Part shown: positions 51,563 to 63,283 of the stretch, piece after piece | How the letters are laid out: every line of letters begins with the position of its first letter | Position numbering within the stretch: position 1 is the first letter of the stretch | Assembly: GCF_000236865.1 (NCBI RefSeq) | Contig: NZ_HE611014.1 | Location: forward strand, 693,937 to 757,936 | DNA length: 64,000 bases | Reading direction: 5' to 3' | From: Senegalimassilia anaerobia JC110 | GTDB lineage: Bacteria > Actinomycetota > Coriobacteriia > Coriobacteriales > Eggerthellaceae | The notes under the pieces: generated by a model | Seen by the model: only the letters and a program-made list of their open reading frames with translations | What the model was told of the DNA's origin: nothing | Database searches by the model: none | Position numbers and translations under genes: made by a program

Positions 51563-53299
51563 ATGTCCGACAAGCTCGCACGAGCTCGACACACACGCTC
51601 TGCCGATCTCGCGGCCTCGGCCGCTTCCCCGCAAACCCAACAAACCCTGCATGAGACGGGATCCTCGTCCGGCGAACCTCGTCCCTCTCAGGGCGGTGCC
51701 GACCAAGGGTCCACCGCTGCCATCGGCGGTTCTGCGGCCCTCATCAGCATCTGCACCATCATCTCCCGCATCACCGGTTTCGCTCGCACCTGGGCTATGG
51801 CCTTCGCGCTCGGTTCCACGCTGTTGTCAAGCTCCTATCAGGTGGCGAACAATCTTCCCAACCAGCTCTACGAGCTGGTCTGCGGCGGCATGATCGTCAC
51901 CGCGTTTTTGCCCGTGTACGTTTCGGTGAAGAAGAAGCTGGGGCAGCGTGCCGGCAACGAATACGCTTCGAATCTGCTTACGCTCGTGGTGCTGCTGCTT
52001 GGAGCGGTTTCGCTTCTGTGCATGCTGTTCCCCTCGGCGGTCATCTACACGCAAAGCTTCTACTCCGATCAGTCGCAGATGGCCACCTCGGTGTTCTTCT
52101 TCCAGTTCTTCGCCATACAGATCGTGTTCTATGGATGCTCGGCTATTGTGTCGGGCCTGCTCAACGCAAGCCGCGACTACCTGTGGTCATCCATAGCTCC
52201 GGTGGCGAACAACCTGATCGTCATCGTCACGTTCTTGGCCTATTCATTTGTGGCTCCGTACGATCAGCAGTTGGCGCTGTATATCATCGCCATCGGCAAC
52301 CCTGCCGGTGTGTTCATTCAGATGGCTATTCAGCTGCCCGCGCTCAAACGCAACGGCATCCGCATCCGCCCGCGCGTGAACCTGCGCGACCCTTCTCTTC
52401 GCGAAACGTTGGGAATCGGCGTTCCTGCGGTTCTCGTCATGCTGTGCTCCTTCGCCATCGTGTCGGTGCAAAACGCCGCTTCTTACAACTTCGCTGACAA
52501 CGGTCCTTCCATCCTGGCATACGCGCGTCTGTGGTTCACGCTGCCGTATTCGTTCTTGGCCGTGCCCATCACCACCGCCATGTTCACCGAGCTTTCCGAT
52601 ATGCAGGCGGAAGGGAACATGGAAGGCGTGAAACGCGGCATCGTGTCGGGCACCAATCAGATCCTGTTCTTCATGATCCCGTTCGCTATGTACCTGGCCG
52701 TGTTCAGCATGCCGCTGGTCACCCTGTATCATGCCGGCGCCTTCACCATGGAGAACGTGTCCGCTATCGCCACGTATCTGGCAGTGTGGGCCGTTGCCTT
52801 GCCTCTGTACGGCGTGAACACGTACTTGCAGAAGACGTTCTCCAGCCTTCGTCGTATGGGCGTGTTCGCTGGCTTCAATTTCATTGCGGGCGCCGTCCAG
52901 ATCGGCCTGACCATGTTTGCCGCAAGCCACTCCGATGTCATGCCTATCAGTTCCATCGCCGTTGCCGAGGCGCTGTTCTACTTGGTGCTGGACGTGTGTC
53001 TGTTCGGATATCTGCGACGAATCCTGGGCCCATTCGGTCTGCGCTCTGTAGCGCGCGCCTTGGCTACGGCCGTGTTGCTCGGCGGTGCCGGTGCCGCTGC
53101 CGGCGGTGCTGTGATGTGGTTGCTGCAGACGCTGGTTTCCCCGCTGTCTGGTTCTATCGTGCAGGCTCTAGTGTATGTCATGGCGGGTGGGCTGGTTGCC
53201 TTGGCCGTCACGTTTGTACCGGCTTGCAAGCTTAACGTGCCCGAGGCCGCCTTCATCAACACCATCGTTCGCAAGATCGGCGGGAAGCTGGGCCGGTAG
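51563..53299 (+). CDS. murJ: Lipid II flippase MurJ
   Basis: 578 residues, about 14 membrane helices of the MOP superfamily. A Ser/Gln/Gly-rich N-terminal extension of about 55 residues precedes the family start (ISICTIISRITGFARTWAMA). Moves lipid-linked peptidoglycan precursor outward. Start is uncertain: ATG 51563 (GAGAAAG upstream) or ATG 51527. Confidence 0.92.
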   Translation: MSDKLARARHTRSADLAASAASPQTQQTLHETGSSSGEPRPSQGGADQGSTAAIGGSAALISICTIISRITGFARTWAMAFALGSTLLSSSYQVANNLPNQLYELVCGGMIVTAFLPVYVSVKKKLGQRAGNEYASNLLTLVVLLLGAVSLLCMLFPSAVIYTQSFYSDQSQMATSVFFFQFFAIQIVFYGCSAIVSGLLNASRDYLWSSIAPVANNLIVIVTFLAYSFVAPYDQQLALYIIAIGNPAGVFIQMAIQLPALKRNGIRIRPRVNLRDPSLRETLGIGVPAVLVMLCSFAIVSVQNAASYNFADNGPSILAYARLWFTLPYSFLAVPITTAMFTELSDMQAEGNMEGVKRGIVSGTNQILFFMIPFAMYLAVFSMPLVTLYHAGAFTMENVSAIATYLAVWAVALPLYGVNTYLQKTFSSLRRMGVFAGFNFIAGAVQIGLTMFAASHSDVMPISSIAVAEALFYLVLDVCLFGYLRRILGPFGLRSVARALATAVLLGGAGAAAGGAVMWLLQTLVSPLSGSIVQALVYVMAGGLVALAVTFVPACKLNVPEAAFINTIVRKIGGKLGR

Positions 53300-53362
53300 C
53301 CGTTCCGCCTTCGGTAGGGTGGTATTGCTTTGCTTGCTGCTTTTTGAATCCTATTGAGCCTT

Positions 53363-53400
53363 AACGTGCCTTGCGCTCTTCAAGAGCGCAAGGCACGTTT
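53363..53400 (+). terminator. Terminator after murJ
   Basis: AACGTGCCTTGCGCTCTT pairs over 18 bases with AAGAGCGCAAGGCACGTT around a single C, followed by T. Confidence 0.85.
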
Positions 53401-54000
53401 GCGTTTGGGCTCTTGGAATTGCTTGCCCCTGCTTTCTGTAACCGGCTTGATGCGCGTTGTGGGTTGTTGCTAAGCCTTTGCAGGCGTATATGTGCACGGC
53501 TTTTGCTGTGCGCTACATGCGTTGCCAGGCTCTCTTCGAGGGAATTCATCTAACGGTTGTGTCATGCGCCCTCTACTCCGATTCCTGGTTTATTGCCCGT
53601 TCGGATTTCACCGCTGCACTCGTTTGGCGTTGCATGTCTAGCATGCTGGTCATTTTTGCAGCCAAATAAACATATCCTCATCTTATCGTGTGTGCTAGTG
53701 TCTGCACGCTTTTTTGGTTGTTGGTCATTGACACCGTGATTTCCTTTCGTTCACCTGCTTGCCTCTAGAACCCTCTAGGAACCGCAGTAAAGGTATTTCT
53801 AGGCCAAACTAGCCATCAATCTGCGTAAATAGGAAAGACCGATGTAAACATATGCCCAACAGGAAGTACCGATATACACCAGGTAAAGTGCACCTTTTGC
53901 ATGCAGGTCGCCTGAATCGCTAGCATCGTATGCAGCGCCGCAAAAGCCCTCAAATTCGCCCTGGTTCGGAAACTGCTCATCGCGCGCGAACGCTTGCCCA
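53401..54000. other. Gene-free region between murJ and the DUF1846 gene
   Basis: About 600 bases with lower GC than the flanks. Short frames here lack ribosome sites. No tRNA or known RNA fold recognised; the bases near 53760-53870 have several short CTAG/CCTAGAA runs but no clear repeat. Confidence 0.5.
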
Positions 54001-54035
54001 AACAAAAACGCCCCGCGAGCAACCTCGCGGGGCGT
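54001..54035 (-). terminator. Terminator of the DUF1846 gene
   Basis: On the minus strand ACGCCCCGCGAG/CTCGCGGGGCGT forms a 12-bp stem with a 4-base loop, followed by TTTTTGTT. Confidence 0.9.
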
Positions 54036-54078
54036 GGGTACCTTGGCGACGAGCGCCAAGCAAATATGTGGTTGGCTC

Positions 54079-55560
54079 CTACTTGTGGAAGTACCTGCGC
54101 TGCTCGTATTTCGGCTCGCAGCAGATGTTGATGCCGAGCGTGCGGTAGAGCTTCTCGTCGGTGGGGCTCAAGATCACGCTGAAGAACGCATCGCAGCCGC
54201 GCAGCTGGTCGGCTGCATCCACCAGCTGCTTGGCAACCGGATCGGTAGCGCTGGACACGGAAAGCGCCAGCAGCGTCTCGTCGGAATGCAGGCGCGGGTT
54301 CTTCGCGTGCAGCGTGGACGTCTTGAGGTCGCAGATGGGCTCGATAACCTCGTCGGAGATGACGAACAGGTCCTCGTCGACGCCCGCCACGCCCTTGAGC
54401 GCGTTCATGAGCAGCGAGGAGGCAGCGCCCAGCAGGTCCGATGTTTTGCCGGTGACCACGCGGCCATCGGGCAGCACCATGGCGCCAGCCGGAGCGCCGG
54501 TCGCCTCGGCCTTGAGCAGGGCGGCCGAGCGTGCGGGCGAGAAGTTCGTGTCCACGCCCACCTGGTTCATTAAAAGCTCCAGGTGCTCCACGTACTCGTG
54601 ATGCAAACCGGTGCGGCGCTCGTCCACCGCGGCTTGGAAGTAGCGGCGTACGATCTCCATCTTCGCGGCCTCGCGACATGCCTCGTCGTCGACGATGGCC
54701 ATGCCCGCCATGTTCACGCCCATGTCGGTGGGGGACTGGTAGGGGCTGGTGCCCAGGATACGTTCCATCATGGCCTTGAGCACCGGGAAGATCTCAACGT
54801 CGCGGTTGTAGTTGACGGTGGTTTCCCCGTACGCCTCAAGATGGAAAGGATCGATGGTGTTTGCGTCGTCCAGGTCGACGGTTGCAGCCTCATACGCCAC
54901 GTTCACCGGGTGCTTGAGCGGAAGGTTCCAAATGGGGAAGGTCTCGTACTTCGCGTAGCCCGCCTCGACGCCGCGCTCATGCTCATGGTAGAGCTGGGAG
55001 AGGCACGTGGCCATCTTGCCGGAACCCGGGCCGGGGGCGGTGACGACTACCAAGGGATGCGTGGTCTCCACGAACTCGTTTTTGCCGTAGCCTTCCGACG
55101 AGACGATGCGCGCCGTATCGTAGGGATACCCGGCGATGGGGTAGTGCAGGTAGCTCTTGATGCCCAGGCTGTCCAGGCGATGACGGAATGCCAGCGCGTT
55201 GGGCTGGTTCTCGAAGCGGGTGATCACCACGCCGGCGGTGGCGAAACCCATGGAGCGGAAGATATCCAGCAGGCGCAGGACGTCTTCGTCATAGGTGATG
55301 CCCAAATCGCCGCGCACCTTGTTCTTCTCGATATCGTTAGCGTTGATGGCGATGATGATCTCAACGTCCTCGGCCATCTGCTGCAGCATACGGATCTTGC
55401 TGTCGGGCTGAAAGCCCGGCAGCACGCGCGAGGCATGGTAGTCGTCGAACAGCTTGCCGCCGAACTCCAGATACAGCTTGCCGCCGAACTGGCCGATCCT
55501 CTCGCGGATATGCTCAGCCTGCAAAGCCAGGTATTTATCGTTGTCGAAACCGATGCGCAT
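54079..55560 (-). CDS. DUF1846 (UPF0371) family protein
   Basis: 493 residues, normal family length. FGGKLYLEFGGKLFDDYHASRV is shown by LEFGGKLFDDYHA and GFQPDSKI; TAPGPGSGKMATCLSQLYHE looks like a P-loop-type turn. The crystal-solved family is widespread in anaerobes; proposed nucleotide or ATP-dependent roles are not settled. AAAGGGG precedes ATG 55560. Leftward, convergent with murJ. Confidence 0.9.
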   Translation of the reverse strand: MRIGFDNDKYLALQAEHIRERIGQFGGKLYLEFGGKLFDDYHASRVLPGFQPDSKIRMLQQMAEDVEIIIAINANDIEKNKVRGDLGITYDEDVLRLLDIFRSMGFATAGVVITRFENQPNALAFRHRLDSLGIKSYLHYPIAGYPYDTARIVSSEGYGKNEFVETTHPLVVVTAPGPGSGKMATCLSQLYHEHERGVEAGYAKYETFPIWNLPLKHPVNVAYEAATVDLDDANTIDPFHLEAYGETTVNYNRDVEIFPVLKAMMERILGTSPYQSPTDMGVNMAGMAIVDDEACREAAKMEIVRRYFQAAVDERRTGLHHEYVEHLELLMNQVGVDTNFSPARSAALLKAEATGAPAGAMVLPDGRVVTGKTSDLLGAASSLLMNALKGVAGVDEDLFVISDEVIEPICDLKTSTLHAKNPRLHSDETLLALSVSSATDPVAKQLVDAADQLRGCDAFFSVILSPTDEKLYRTLGINICCEPKYEQRRYFHK

Positions 55561-57588
<2,028 letters not shown>

Positions 57589-57646
57589 TCCGGCAGGTTC
57601 CGGGGTTCGGACTAAACCGGTTAAAGGTTTACATAATGTTGTTGTT

Positions 57647-57680
57647 GCGAAAAGGCCGCCGTATCGGGCGGCCTTTTCGC
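57647..57680 (+). terminator. Terminator after pyrG
   Basis: GCGAAAAGGCCGCC and GGCGGCCTTTTCGC, 14-bp stem with a 6-base loop. Confidence 0.85.
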
Positions 57681-57724
57681 GTGGTGGGGTATATAAAGAT
57701 GGACCGATAGGGAAGGAAGCGCTA

Positions 57725-58648
57725 GTGGACGAGAGCATCGATACCGACGATCTGATCGATTTGGCGGCGGAGTACATCGCCTATCTGCGCATCGAGCGCG
57801 GCAGTTCGCCGTGCACCATCGAGGCCTATGAGGCCGACCTGGAAACCTACCGGGATTTCCTGTCTTCGCAAGGCATCGAGAAGCTCTCGCAGGTGTCGCG
57901 CGAGTCCATCGTGGCGTACCAGGAGCATCTGTTCGCGCAGGGCTACGCCGCCTCGACAGTGTGCCGAAGAGCGTCGGTGGTGAAGGGTTTTCACCGGTTT
58001 TGCGTGGCCGAGGACTACACCGAAAGCAACCCTGCGGCAGGGCTGCCGCTGCCGAAAACCCCGGAGCGCCTGCCCGACGTTCTGTCCATCGACCAGGTGC
58101 AACGCTTATTCGAAGAGCTTGAGGGGCAGGAGGGCGGTCCCGCGGCAGCGCGCAATCGCGCCATGCTCGAGGTGCTCTACGGATGCGGTCTGCGCGTCAG
58201 CGAGCTGTGCGGCCTCGACCTGTCCGACGTGATGCTCGACCAAGGGTATCTGCTCGTGCTCGGCAAGGGCGGCAAGCAGCGCATCTCCCCGATATCGGGT
58301 GAGGCGGCAACCGCGTTGGCCGACTACCTGGAGAACGCGCGCCCGCAGCTGTGCAAGCCTTACGCCAAACCCACCGATGCCGTGTTCTTGAACGCTCGCG
58401 GCGGCCGCCTGACGCGCCAAAGCGTGTTCAAAGTGGTGGCGCGCGCGGGCCTTGCCATCGGCGTGGACAACCTGCATCCGCACACGCTGCGCCATTCGTT
58501 CGCCACGCATATGCTGCAGGGCGGGGCGGACCTGCGCGTTATCCAGGACATCCTGGGGCATTCCGACATCTCCATCACGCAGGTATACACCCACGTCGAT
58601 CGCAGCCACCTGCGCGAGGAATACCTGCACGCGCACCCGCGCGCGTAA
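57725..58648 (+). CDS. xerD: Tyrosine recombinase XerD
   Basis: 307 residues from GTG 57725 (GGAAGGAAG upstream). SAM-like N domain (YIAYLRIERGSSPCTIEAYE), then R in YGCGLRVSELCGL, K in LGKGGKQR, HTLRHSFATHM, GHSDISITQVYTHV. Resolves chromosome dimers at dif. Sits alone upstream of the dcw cluster. Length and lack of an arm-binding domain separate it from the ICE integrase. Confidence 0.93.
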   Translation: MDESIDTDDLIDLAAEYIAYLRIERGSSPCTIEAYEADLETYRDFLSSQGIEKLSQVSRESIVAYQEHLFAQGYAASTVCRRASVVKGFHRFCVAEDYTESNPAAGLPLPKTPERLPDVLSIDQVQRLFEELEGQEGGPAAARNRAMLEVLYGCGLRVSELCGLDLSDVMLDQGYLLVLGKGGKQRISPISGEAATALADYLENARPQLCKPYAKPTDAVFLNARGGRLTRQSVFKVVARAGLAIGVDNLHPHTLRHSFATHMLQGGADLRVIQDILGHSDISITQVYTHVDRSHLREEYLHAHPRA

Positions 58649-58934
58649 GCTTCAAAAGCGAAGACGTACGAGCCGGACAGCTGTGGGCACCGCGGATATT
58701 CGGCTCCGAAGATGCGGCTGAGCGGTTCTCAACGAAGCAATTGCCCGTTTTGCATATGCTACGTGATTCGACCATTCATGGGCATCGCCTCTGACGCCAT
58801 CTTTTGCGCCGCAACCGTATTCAACCGGTCCCGCTGTCGGTTAAAGACGGTGACCGGTATCGTCTCTTGCAATGCGCGGGCGGGTAACGGGCAACGCCTC
58901 CCGCAACGCGGCGGCAGCCGTCGCGCCAACGCCT

Positions 58935-59008
58935 CCCACTCCGCCCCACTCATCCCACATCGCCCCACGCCATCGAATCCGCACAAATGCAATCCCACTT
59001 CATCCCAC
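58935..59008 (-). promoter_or_regulatory. Array of six inverted MraZ-type boxes
   Basis: CCCAC (TGGG on the minus strand) at 58935, 58945, 58954, 58964, 58994 and 59004, spaced 10, 9, 10, 30 and 10 bases. MraZ binds TGGGN repeats one helical turn apart (established for E. coli), so this looks like binding sites in reverse orientation. Confidence 0.6.
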
Positions 59009-59174
59009 CCCATTTTCGCCCTGACGCAAATCTATATATTGTGGTTGGCGAGGCACCTTGCGCACCATATGGAAACCACCCCCGAAAACACCTGTTTTAC
59101 GAATGAATCAGGCAGGTTACAAGGGGTCAACGCCTGTGCAAAACCGCCCAAAACGTGCCGCAAGATGTTGCGAA

Positions 59175-59190
59175 GTGGGATGAAGTGGGG
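59175..59190 (+). promoter_or_regulatory. Two direct MraZ-type boxes at mraZ
   Basis: GTGGGATGAAGTGGGG: boxes 10 bases apart, 50 bases before mraZ. This sequence is the inverted copy of 58993-59009 (16 of 17 bases). Confidence 0.65.
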
Positions 59191-59240
59191 TAGAATCCCA
59201 AACACCGAACGGAACAAACGGAAAGCAGCGGAAGGAAGGC

Positions 59241-59690
59241 ATGGCAGAAGGCGTCGACAAGCCGATCGACATGAACGGCTCCTACCGACACAAGGTAGAC
59301 GCCAAGGGCCGTATGTCCCTGCCCGCCGCGTTTCGCAAAGTCCTTTCGGAAGATCTGGTGGTAACCCTCAGCCCCGATGACGAGTGCCTGTACGCATTCG
59401 AGCCTCAGGCGTTCGAGGACTGGATCGTGTCGCTGTTCGAAAGCAAGTTCGGCGGCTACGACCCCACGTCCAAGGCCCACGTCGGCTTGCGTCGCAAGCT
59501 GAAGAGCCGCGCCAACAACGTCAGCGTCGACAACGCCGGGCGCATCGGCATCCCCGCCGAGCTGCGTCAGAAGGCCGGCATCGACAAGGACGTCGTCGCA
59601 CTAGGCAACACGGGCTACTTCGAGATCTGGGACGCAAAGCGCTTCGATGAGCAGGATGACGACATCGACTTGAGCGTGTTGTTCAGCTAA
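59241..59690 (+). CDS. mraZ: Transcriptional regulator MraZ
   Basis: 149 residues with two SpoVT/AbrB-like MraZ repeats (YRHKVDAKGRMSLPAAFRK; VSVDNAGRIGIPAELRQ). Represses its own dcw operon through TGGGN repeats in other bacteria. GGAAGGAAGG precedes ATG 59241. First gene of the division and cell-wall cluster, 9 bases before rsmH. Confidence 0.95.
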   Translation: MAEGVDKPIDMNGSYRHKVDAKGRMSLPAAFRKVLSEDLVVTLSPDDECLYAFEPQAFEDWIVSLFESKFGGYDPTSKAHVGLRRKLKSRANNVSVDNAGRIGIPAELRQKAGIDKDVVALGNTGYFEIWDAKRFDEQDDDIDLSVLFS

Positions 59691-59699
59691 TCGGAAGGC

Positions 59700-60668
59700 G
59701 TGAGCGAATTGGCAAACCAAGAGTTTCGGCATATACCGGTCCTGCTCCCCGAGTGCCTCGAGCACTTGAACCTCAAACCGCAGCAGACGTTCGTGGACGC
59801 AACGCTCGGCGGGGCAGGGCATTCCTTCGAAGTTGCCCAGCGCATCGGATGCGGGGGCACCCTCATCGGCATCGATCAGGACGACGTGGCGCTTGCCGCG
59901 GCCGCCCGCAAACTCGGCTCGCTGCCCGATGAGCTGCGCCCGCATCTGGAACTGGTGCGCAACAACTTCGGCAACATGGACGAAGCGCTTCTGAGCGTGG
60001 ATGTTCCCGGTGTTGACGCGTTCTTGTTCGACATCGGCGTATCCTCCGTTCAGATCGACACGCCATCACGGGGCTTCTCCTTCAAGGAGGACGGCCCGCT
60101 TGATATGAGGATGGATCCGGGGAAAAACACCCTAACCGCAGCAGAGGTCGTGAACACCTACAACGCAGCAGACCTCACTCGGATCATCCGCTCCTACTCC
60201 GATGAGCGGTGGGCCAGCCGCATCGCGGACTTCATCGTCCGCGCCCGCGAGAAGGCCCCGCTTGAAACGAGCGCGCAGCTGGTCGACGTCATCAAGGCGG
60301 CCATCCCGGCAAGCGCGCGCCGCGCCGGCGGACATCCTGCCAAGCGCACGTTCCAAGCCCTGCGCATCGAAGTCAACGGCGAGCTCGACGTTTTGAAAAG
60401 CGGCCTGGAAGCTGCCATCCGCTGGGCGAACCCCGGCGGGCGCATCTGCGTGATCAGCTACCACTCGCTTGAGGACCGCATCGTCAAGGATATGTTCCAA
60501 AGCTTCGCGAACCGTTGCACCTGCCCGCCCGATCTTCCGGTGTGCATGTGCGGCAAGGAGCCGATACTCAAGGTGCTTACCCGAAAGCCCATCGTCCCCA
60601 CGGCCGATGAGATAGCGCGCAACCCCCGCGCCCGCAGCGCCAAGCTGCGCGTGGCGCAGAAGCTGTAG
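59700..60668 (+). CDS. rsmH: 16S rRNA (cytosine1402-N4)-methyltransferase RsmH
   Basis: 322 residues from GTG 59700 (GGAAGGC upstream). HIPVLLPECLEHLN start, SAM site VDATLGGAGHS, FDIGVSSVQID, RRAGGHPAKRTFQALRIEVN and SYHSLEDRIVK are the family signatures. The second gene of the dcw cluster as usual. Confidence 0.96.
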   Translation: MSELANQEFRHIPVLLPECLEHLNLKPQQTFVDATLGGAGHSFEVAQRIGCGGTLIGIDQDDVALAAAARKLGSLPDELRPHLELVRNNFGNMDEALLSVDVPGVDAFLFDIGVSSVQIDTPSRGFSFKEDGPLDMRMDPGKNTLTAAEVVNTYNAADLTRIIRSYSDERWASRIADFIVRAREKAPLETSAQLVDVIKAAIPASARRAGGHPAKRTFQALRIEVNGELDVLKSGLEAAIRWANPGGRICVISYHSLEDRIVKDMFQSFANRCTCPPDLPVCMCGKEPILKVLTRKPIVPTADEIARNPRARSAKLRVAQKL

Positions 60669-60763
60669 CGCAGCACGACGACAGCAACAACACGACAACC
60701 GAGCGAACCCGTTCGCGCAACGTGCCACCGTAAACGAAGCAGAAACACGAAAGGAGGTGGAGC

Positions 60764-61228
60764 ATGAGCGCCCAGCCTGCGTATTCCCTGTATCCCGAAC
60801 GCGCCGTCGAGCGCGCCCCGCGCACGCGCATCTCCGTCGTGCCCGGCCAGCGCACCCGCTCCGCCGCTCCCGCCTCCACCGTCACGCCCGGCCTCGTGCT
60901 GAAGGCGGCGATCATCGTCATGGCGGTTTTGGCCCTGGTGGGCATCGCAAGCCTCACCCTTTCGGCGGCCACCGTGACCACCTCCATGCAATCCCAGGCG
61001 CTTTCCAGCCAGATCGATGATGCCCGTGCGCAGGGCAGCTCGCTCGAGGTCACGCAAAGCCTGCTTTCCAACTCCACCCGCGTGCGCATGCAGGCCGAGA
61101 AGCTCGGCATGGCGGCGCCTGCGGAAGTGGGTACCATCAACATGCCCGAAGACGTGGTTTCCACCAACGACGATGGGTCGCTTTCCCTGTCCCGCAGCGT
61201 GGAGACCGCCACCAACGCCGGGGAGTAG
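60764..61228 (+). CDS. ftsL: FtsL-like cell division protein
   Basis: 154 residues. Basic Arg/Pro/Ala-rich cytoplasmic N terminus, one membrane helix (about 45-70, AAIIVMAVLALVGIASLTL) and a short coiled coil (SSQIDDARAQGSSLEVTQS). Position between rsmH and ftsI and topology identify it; sequence conservation in FtsL is always low. AAAGGAGGTGG precedes the ATG. Confidence 0.8.
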   Translation: MSAQPAYSLYPERAVERAPRTRISVVPGQRTRSAAPASTVTPGLVLKAAIIVMAVLALVGIASLTLSAATVTTSMQSQALSSQIDDARAQGSSLEVTQSLLSNSTRVRMQAEKLGMAAPAEVGTINMPEDVVSTNDDGSLSLSRSVETATNAGE

Positions 61229-61234
61229 CCCGTT

Positions 61235-63274
61235 ATGCAGAATCGAAACCGCCCGCCTCGCAACGACGGCGGCGCCCGCGATGCCCAGCGTCGCGCGAAC
61301 AATAGCAGATCCGGCCGTTCGTCAGGCCAACACGCAAGCCGCACCGACGCCCGCAGCGCATATCGCTCCGGGCGTCACGGCGCTTCGGGGCAAGGCCGTT
61401 CCCGCTCCGAGCGCGATGCGCGCGCGTCCCGCTCGCGAAGCGGCGCGTCCCGCCGCCAGCCCGCCCAGCCTAAAAGCGGCGCCGCGGGCTTCATCGCGTT
61501 CCTCAATGCCGAGCGCGCACTCGCGCCGCTGTTCCTGTTCGGCCTTATCGTCGCGCTGTTCTTCGGCAAGCTCGTGTGGCTGCAGGTCATAAAGGCCCCC
61601 GAGTTCACCGACCAGGCACAGGCGCAGCGCACGTCCAAGATCGTGCTCGAGCCGCGCCGCGGCACCATATACGACCGCAACGGCGTGGTGCTCGCCACCA
61701 GCGTCGACGCGACGACTATCTACGTCAACCCCGCCGAGGTGTCCGACCCCAATCTGACCGCGGGCATCCTCGCGCAGGTGCTCGGCGGCGAGGCGAAGGA
61801 CTATCTGGAAAAGGTCACCGCCAGCGACACGTACTATTCCATCATCAAGCGCAAGGCGGACACGAGCGTCGGCGACGAGGTCAGGCAGCTGGCCTCCGAG
61901 CGCGTCGAGGAGGCGCAGAACAAGGAGACGGCCGACGCCAAGGCGGCGGGTCGCAAAGCCGAGACCATCGCCTCGGGCATCCACTACGTCTCCGAAAGCC
62001 GTCGTGAGTACCCGAACGCCCAAGTGGGCGGCCAGGTGGTCGGCGCATGCAGCATCGGTGTGGATTCGGACACGAACCGCGAATACTACTACGGCATCTG
62101 CGGCCTTGAGGCGGAGTACAACGACGTGCTGTCCGGCACGCCCGGCTACATGGAGCAGGAATACGGCCAGACCGGCCAGCTCATCCCCAGCGGCACGCAC
62201 GAGAAGGTGGATGCCATCGACGGGCAGGACATCGTCGTGTCCATCGACATCGAGTTGCAGCGCCAGGTGGAGGACTCCCTGACGTCGGGCTGCAAAGGTC
62301 TTAACGCCACGGGCGGCTCCGCCGTGCTCATGGACGGCTCCACCGGCGAGATCTACGCCGCCGCATCCCTTCCGCTGTTCAACCCCGCCGATCGAAGCGA
62401 GGTCAAGGAAGGCGCCATGCAGCTCAAGTGCGTCACCGACCTGCTCGAGCCCGGCTCCATCTTCAAGTCGGTCTCGGCCATGGCCATCTTGGAGACGGGC
62501 ACGCTCACGCCCGATTCCGAGCTGTTCTGCCCGGCCTCGATCACCGCGGACGGCTATACCATCTCCGACGCCCACGAGCGCGGCGACGCCACGTTCGCGC
62601 TGCGCCAGATCCTCGACCAGTCCTCCAACGTCGGCATCTCGCTTGCCACGGAGAAGATGGGCTTCGAGGAGCTGTACAACCACATCGTCCGCTACAACCT
62701 GCACTCGGACACCGGAGTGGATTATCCCGGCGAAGGGGAGGAGGGCACCGACGTGCTCGGCATGCTCGCGCCCTACGACCAGTGGTCGGCGGTCCAAGCG
62801 TACAACGTCTCGTTCGGCCAGGGCGTGTCGGTCACCCCGCTGCAGATGACGCGCTTCTACGGCGCCATCGTCAACAACGGCGTCGAGTGCGTGCCGCACT
62901 TCCTCATCGGCATGCCGCAAAGCGGCACCACGCCCGCCTATGGCACCACCCAGGTCATCGAGAACACCGACGCCCTCGGCGACATGCAGTCGATGCTCAA
63001 GACCGTCGTCACCGATGGCACGGGTGCAAAGGCCGCCATCGACGGGTTTAACGTGGCCGGCAAGACCTCCACGGCCGAGATCTACGACGAGGAGAACGGC
63101 GGTTACCGCAAGAACGTGTACAACTTGGCGTTCACGGGCTTTTTGGCGGATTCGTCAAGCAAGCTAGTGTGCTTTGTGGGCGCAAATGAGGTTCCTGGGG
63201 ACGGTGTCGTCACGCCTATCTTTAAGGATATAATGACTTCAGCAATCGATCGATTCGGGATTACGTCTGAGTGA
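61235..63274 (+). CDS. ftsI: Division transpeptidase FtsI/PBP2-type (class B PBP)
   Basis: 679 residues. An 85-residue basic, Ser/Arg-rich cytoplasmic tail, a membrane helix (LAPLFLFGLIVALFFGKLVW), the PBP dimer domain (EPRRGTIYDRNGVVLATS) and a transpeptidase with SIFK (catalytic Ser), SSN and KTS motifs (LEPGSIFKSV, DQSSNVG, AGKTSTAE). KTS replaces the usual KTG. No PASTA domain. Makes septal peptidoglycan with FtsW and FtsL. Confidence 0.93.
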   Translation: MQNRNRPPRNDGGARDAQRRANNSRSGRSSGQHASRTDARSAYRSGRHGASGQGRSRSERDARASRSRSGASRRQPAQPKSGAAGFIAFLNAERALAPLFLFGLIVALFFGKLVWLQVIKAPEFTDQAQAQRTSKIVLEPRRGTIYDRNGVVLATSVDATTIYVNPAEVSDPNLTAGILAQVLGGEAKDYLEKVTASDTYYSIIKRKADTSVGDEVRQLASERVEEAQNKETADAKAAGRKAETIASGIHYVSESRREYPNAQVGGQVVGACSIGVDSDTNREYYYGICGLEAEYNDVLSGTPGYMEQEYGQTGQLIPSGTHEKVDAIDGQDIVVSIDIELQRQVEDSLTSGCKGLNATGGSAVLMDGSTGEIYAAASLPLFNPADRSEVKEGAMQLKCVTDLLEPGSIFKSVSAMAILETGTLTPDSELFCPASITADGYTISDAHERGDATFALRQILDQSSNVGISLATEKMGFEELYNHIVRYNLHSDTGVDYPGEGEEGTDVLGMLAPYDQWSAVQAYNVSFGQGVSVTPLQMTRFYGAIVNNGVECVPHFLIGMPQSGTTPAYGTTQVIENTDALGDMQSMLKTVVTDGTGAKAAIDGFNVAGKTSTAEIYDEENGGYRKNVYNLAFTGFLADSSSKLVCFVGANEVPGDGVVTPIFKDIMTSAIDRFGITSE

Positions 63275-63283
63275 GGTATCCAA

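Larger units (their letters stand above)
58649..59240. other. Long mraZ upstream region
   Basis: 592 bases with no supported gene. The 3' part carries the MraZ box arrays listed separately. The 5' part (58649-58930) shows nothing I can name. Confidence 0.55.
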
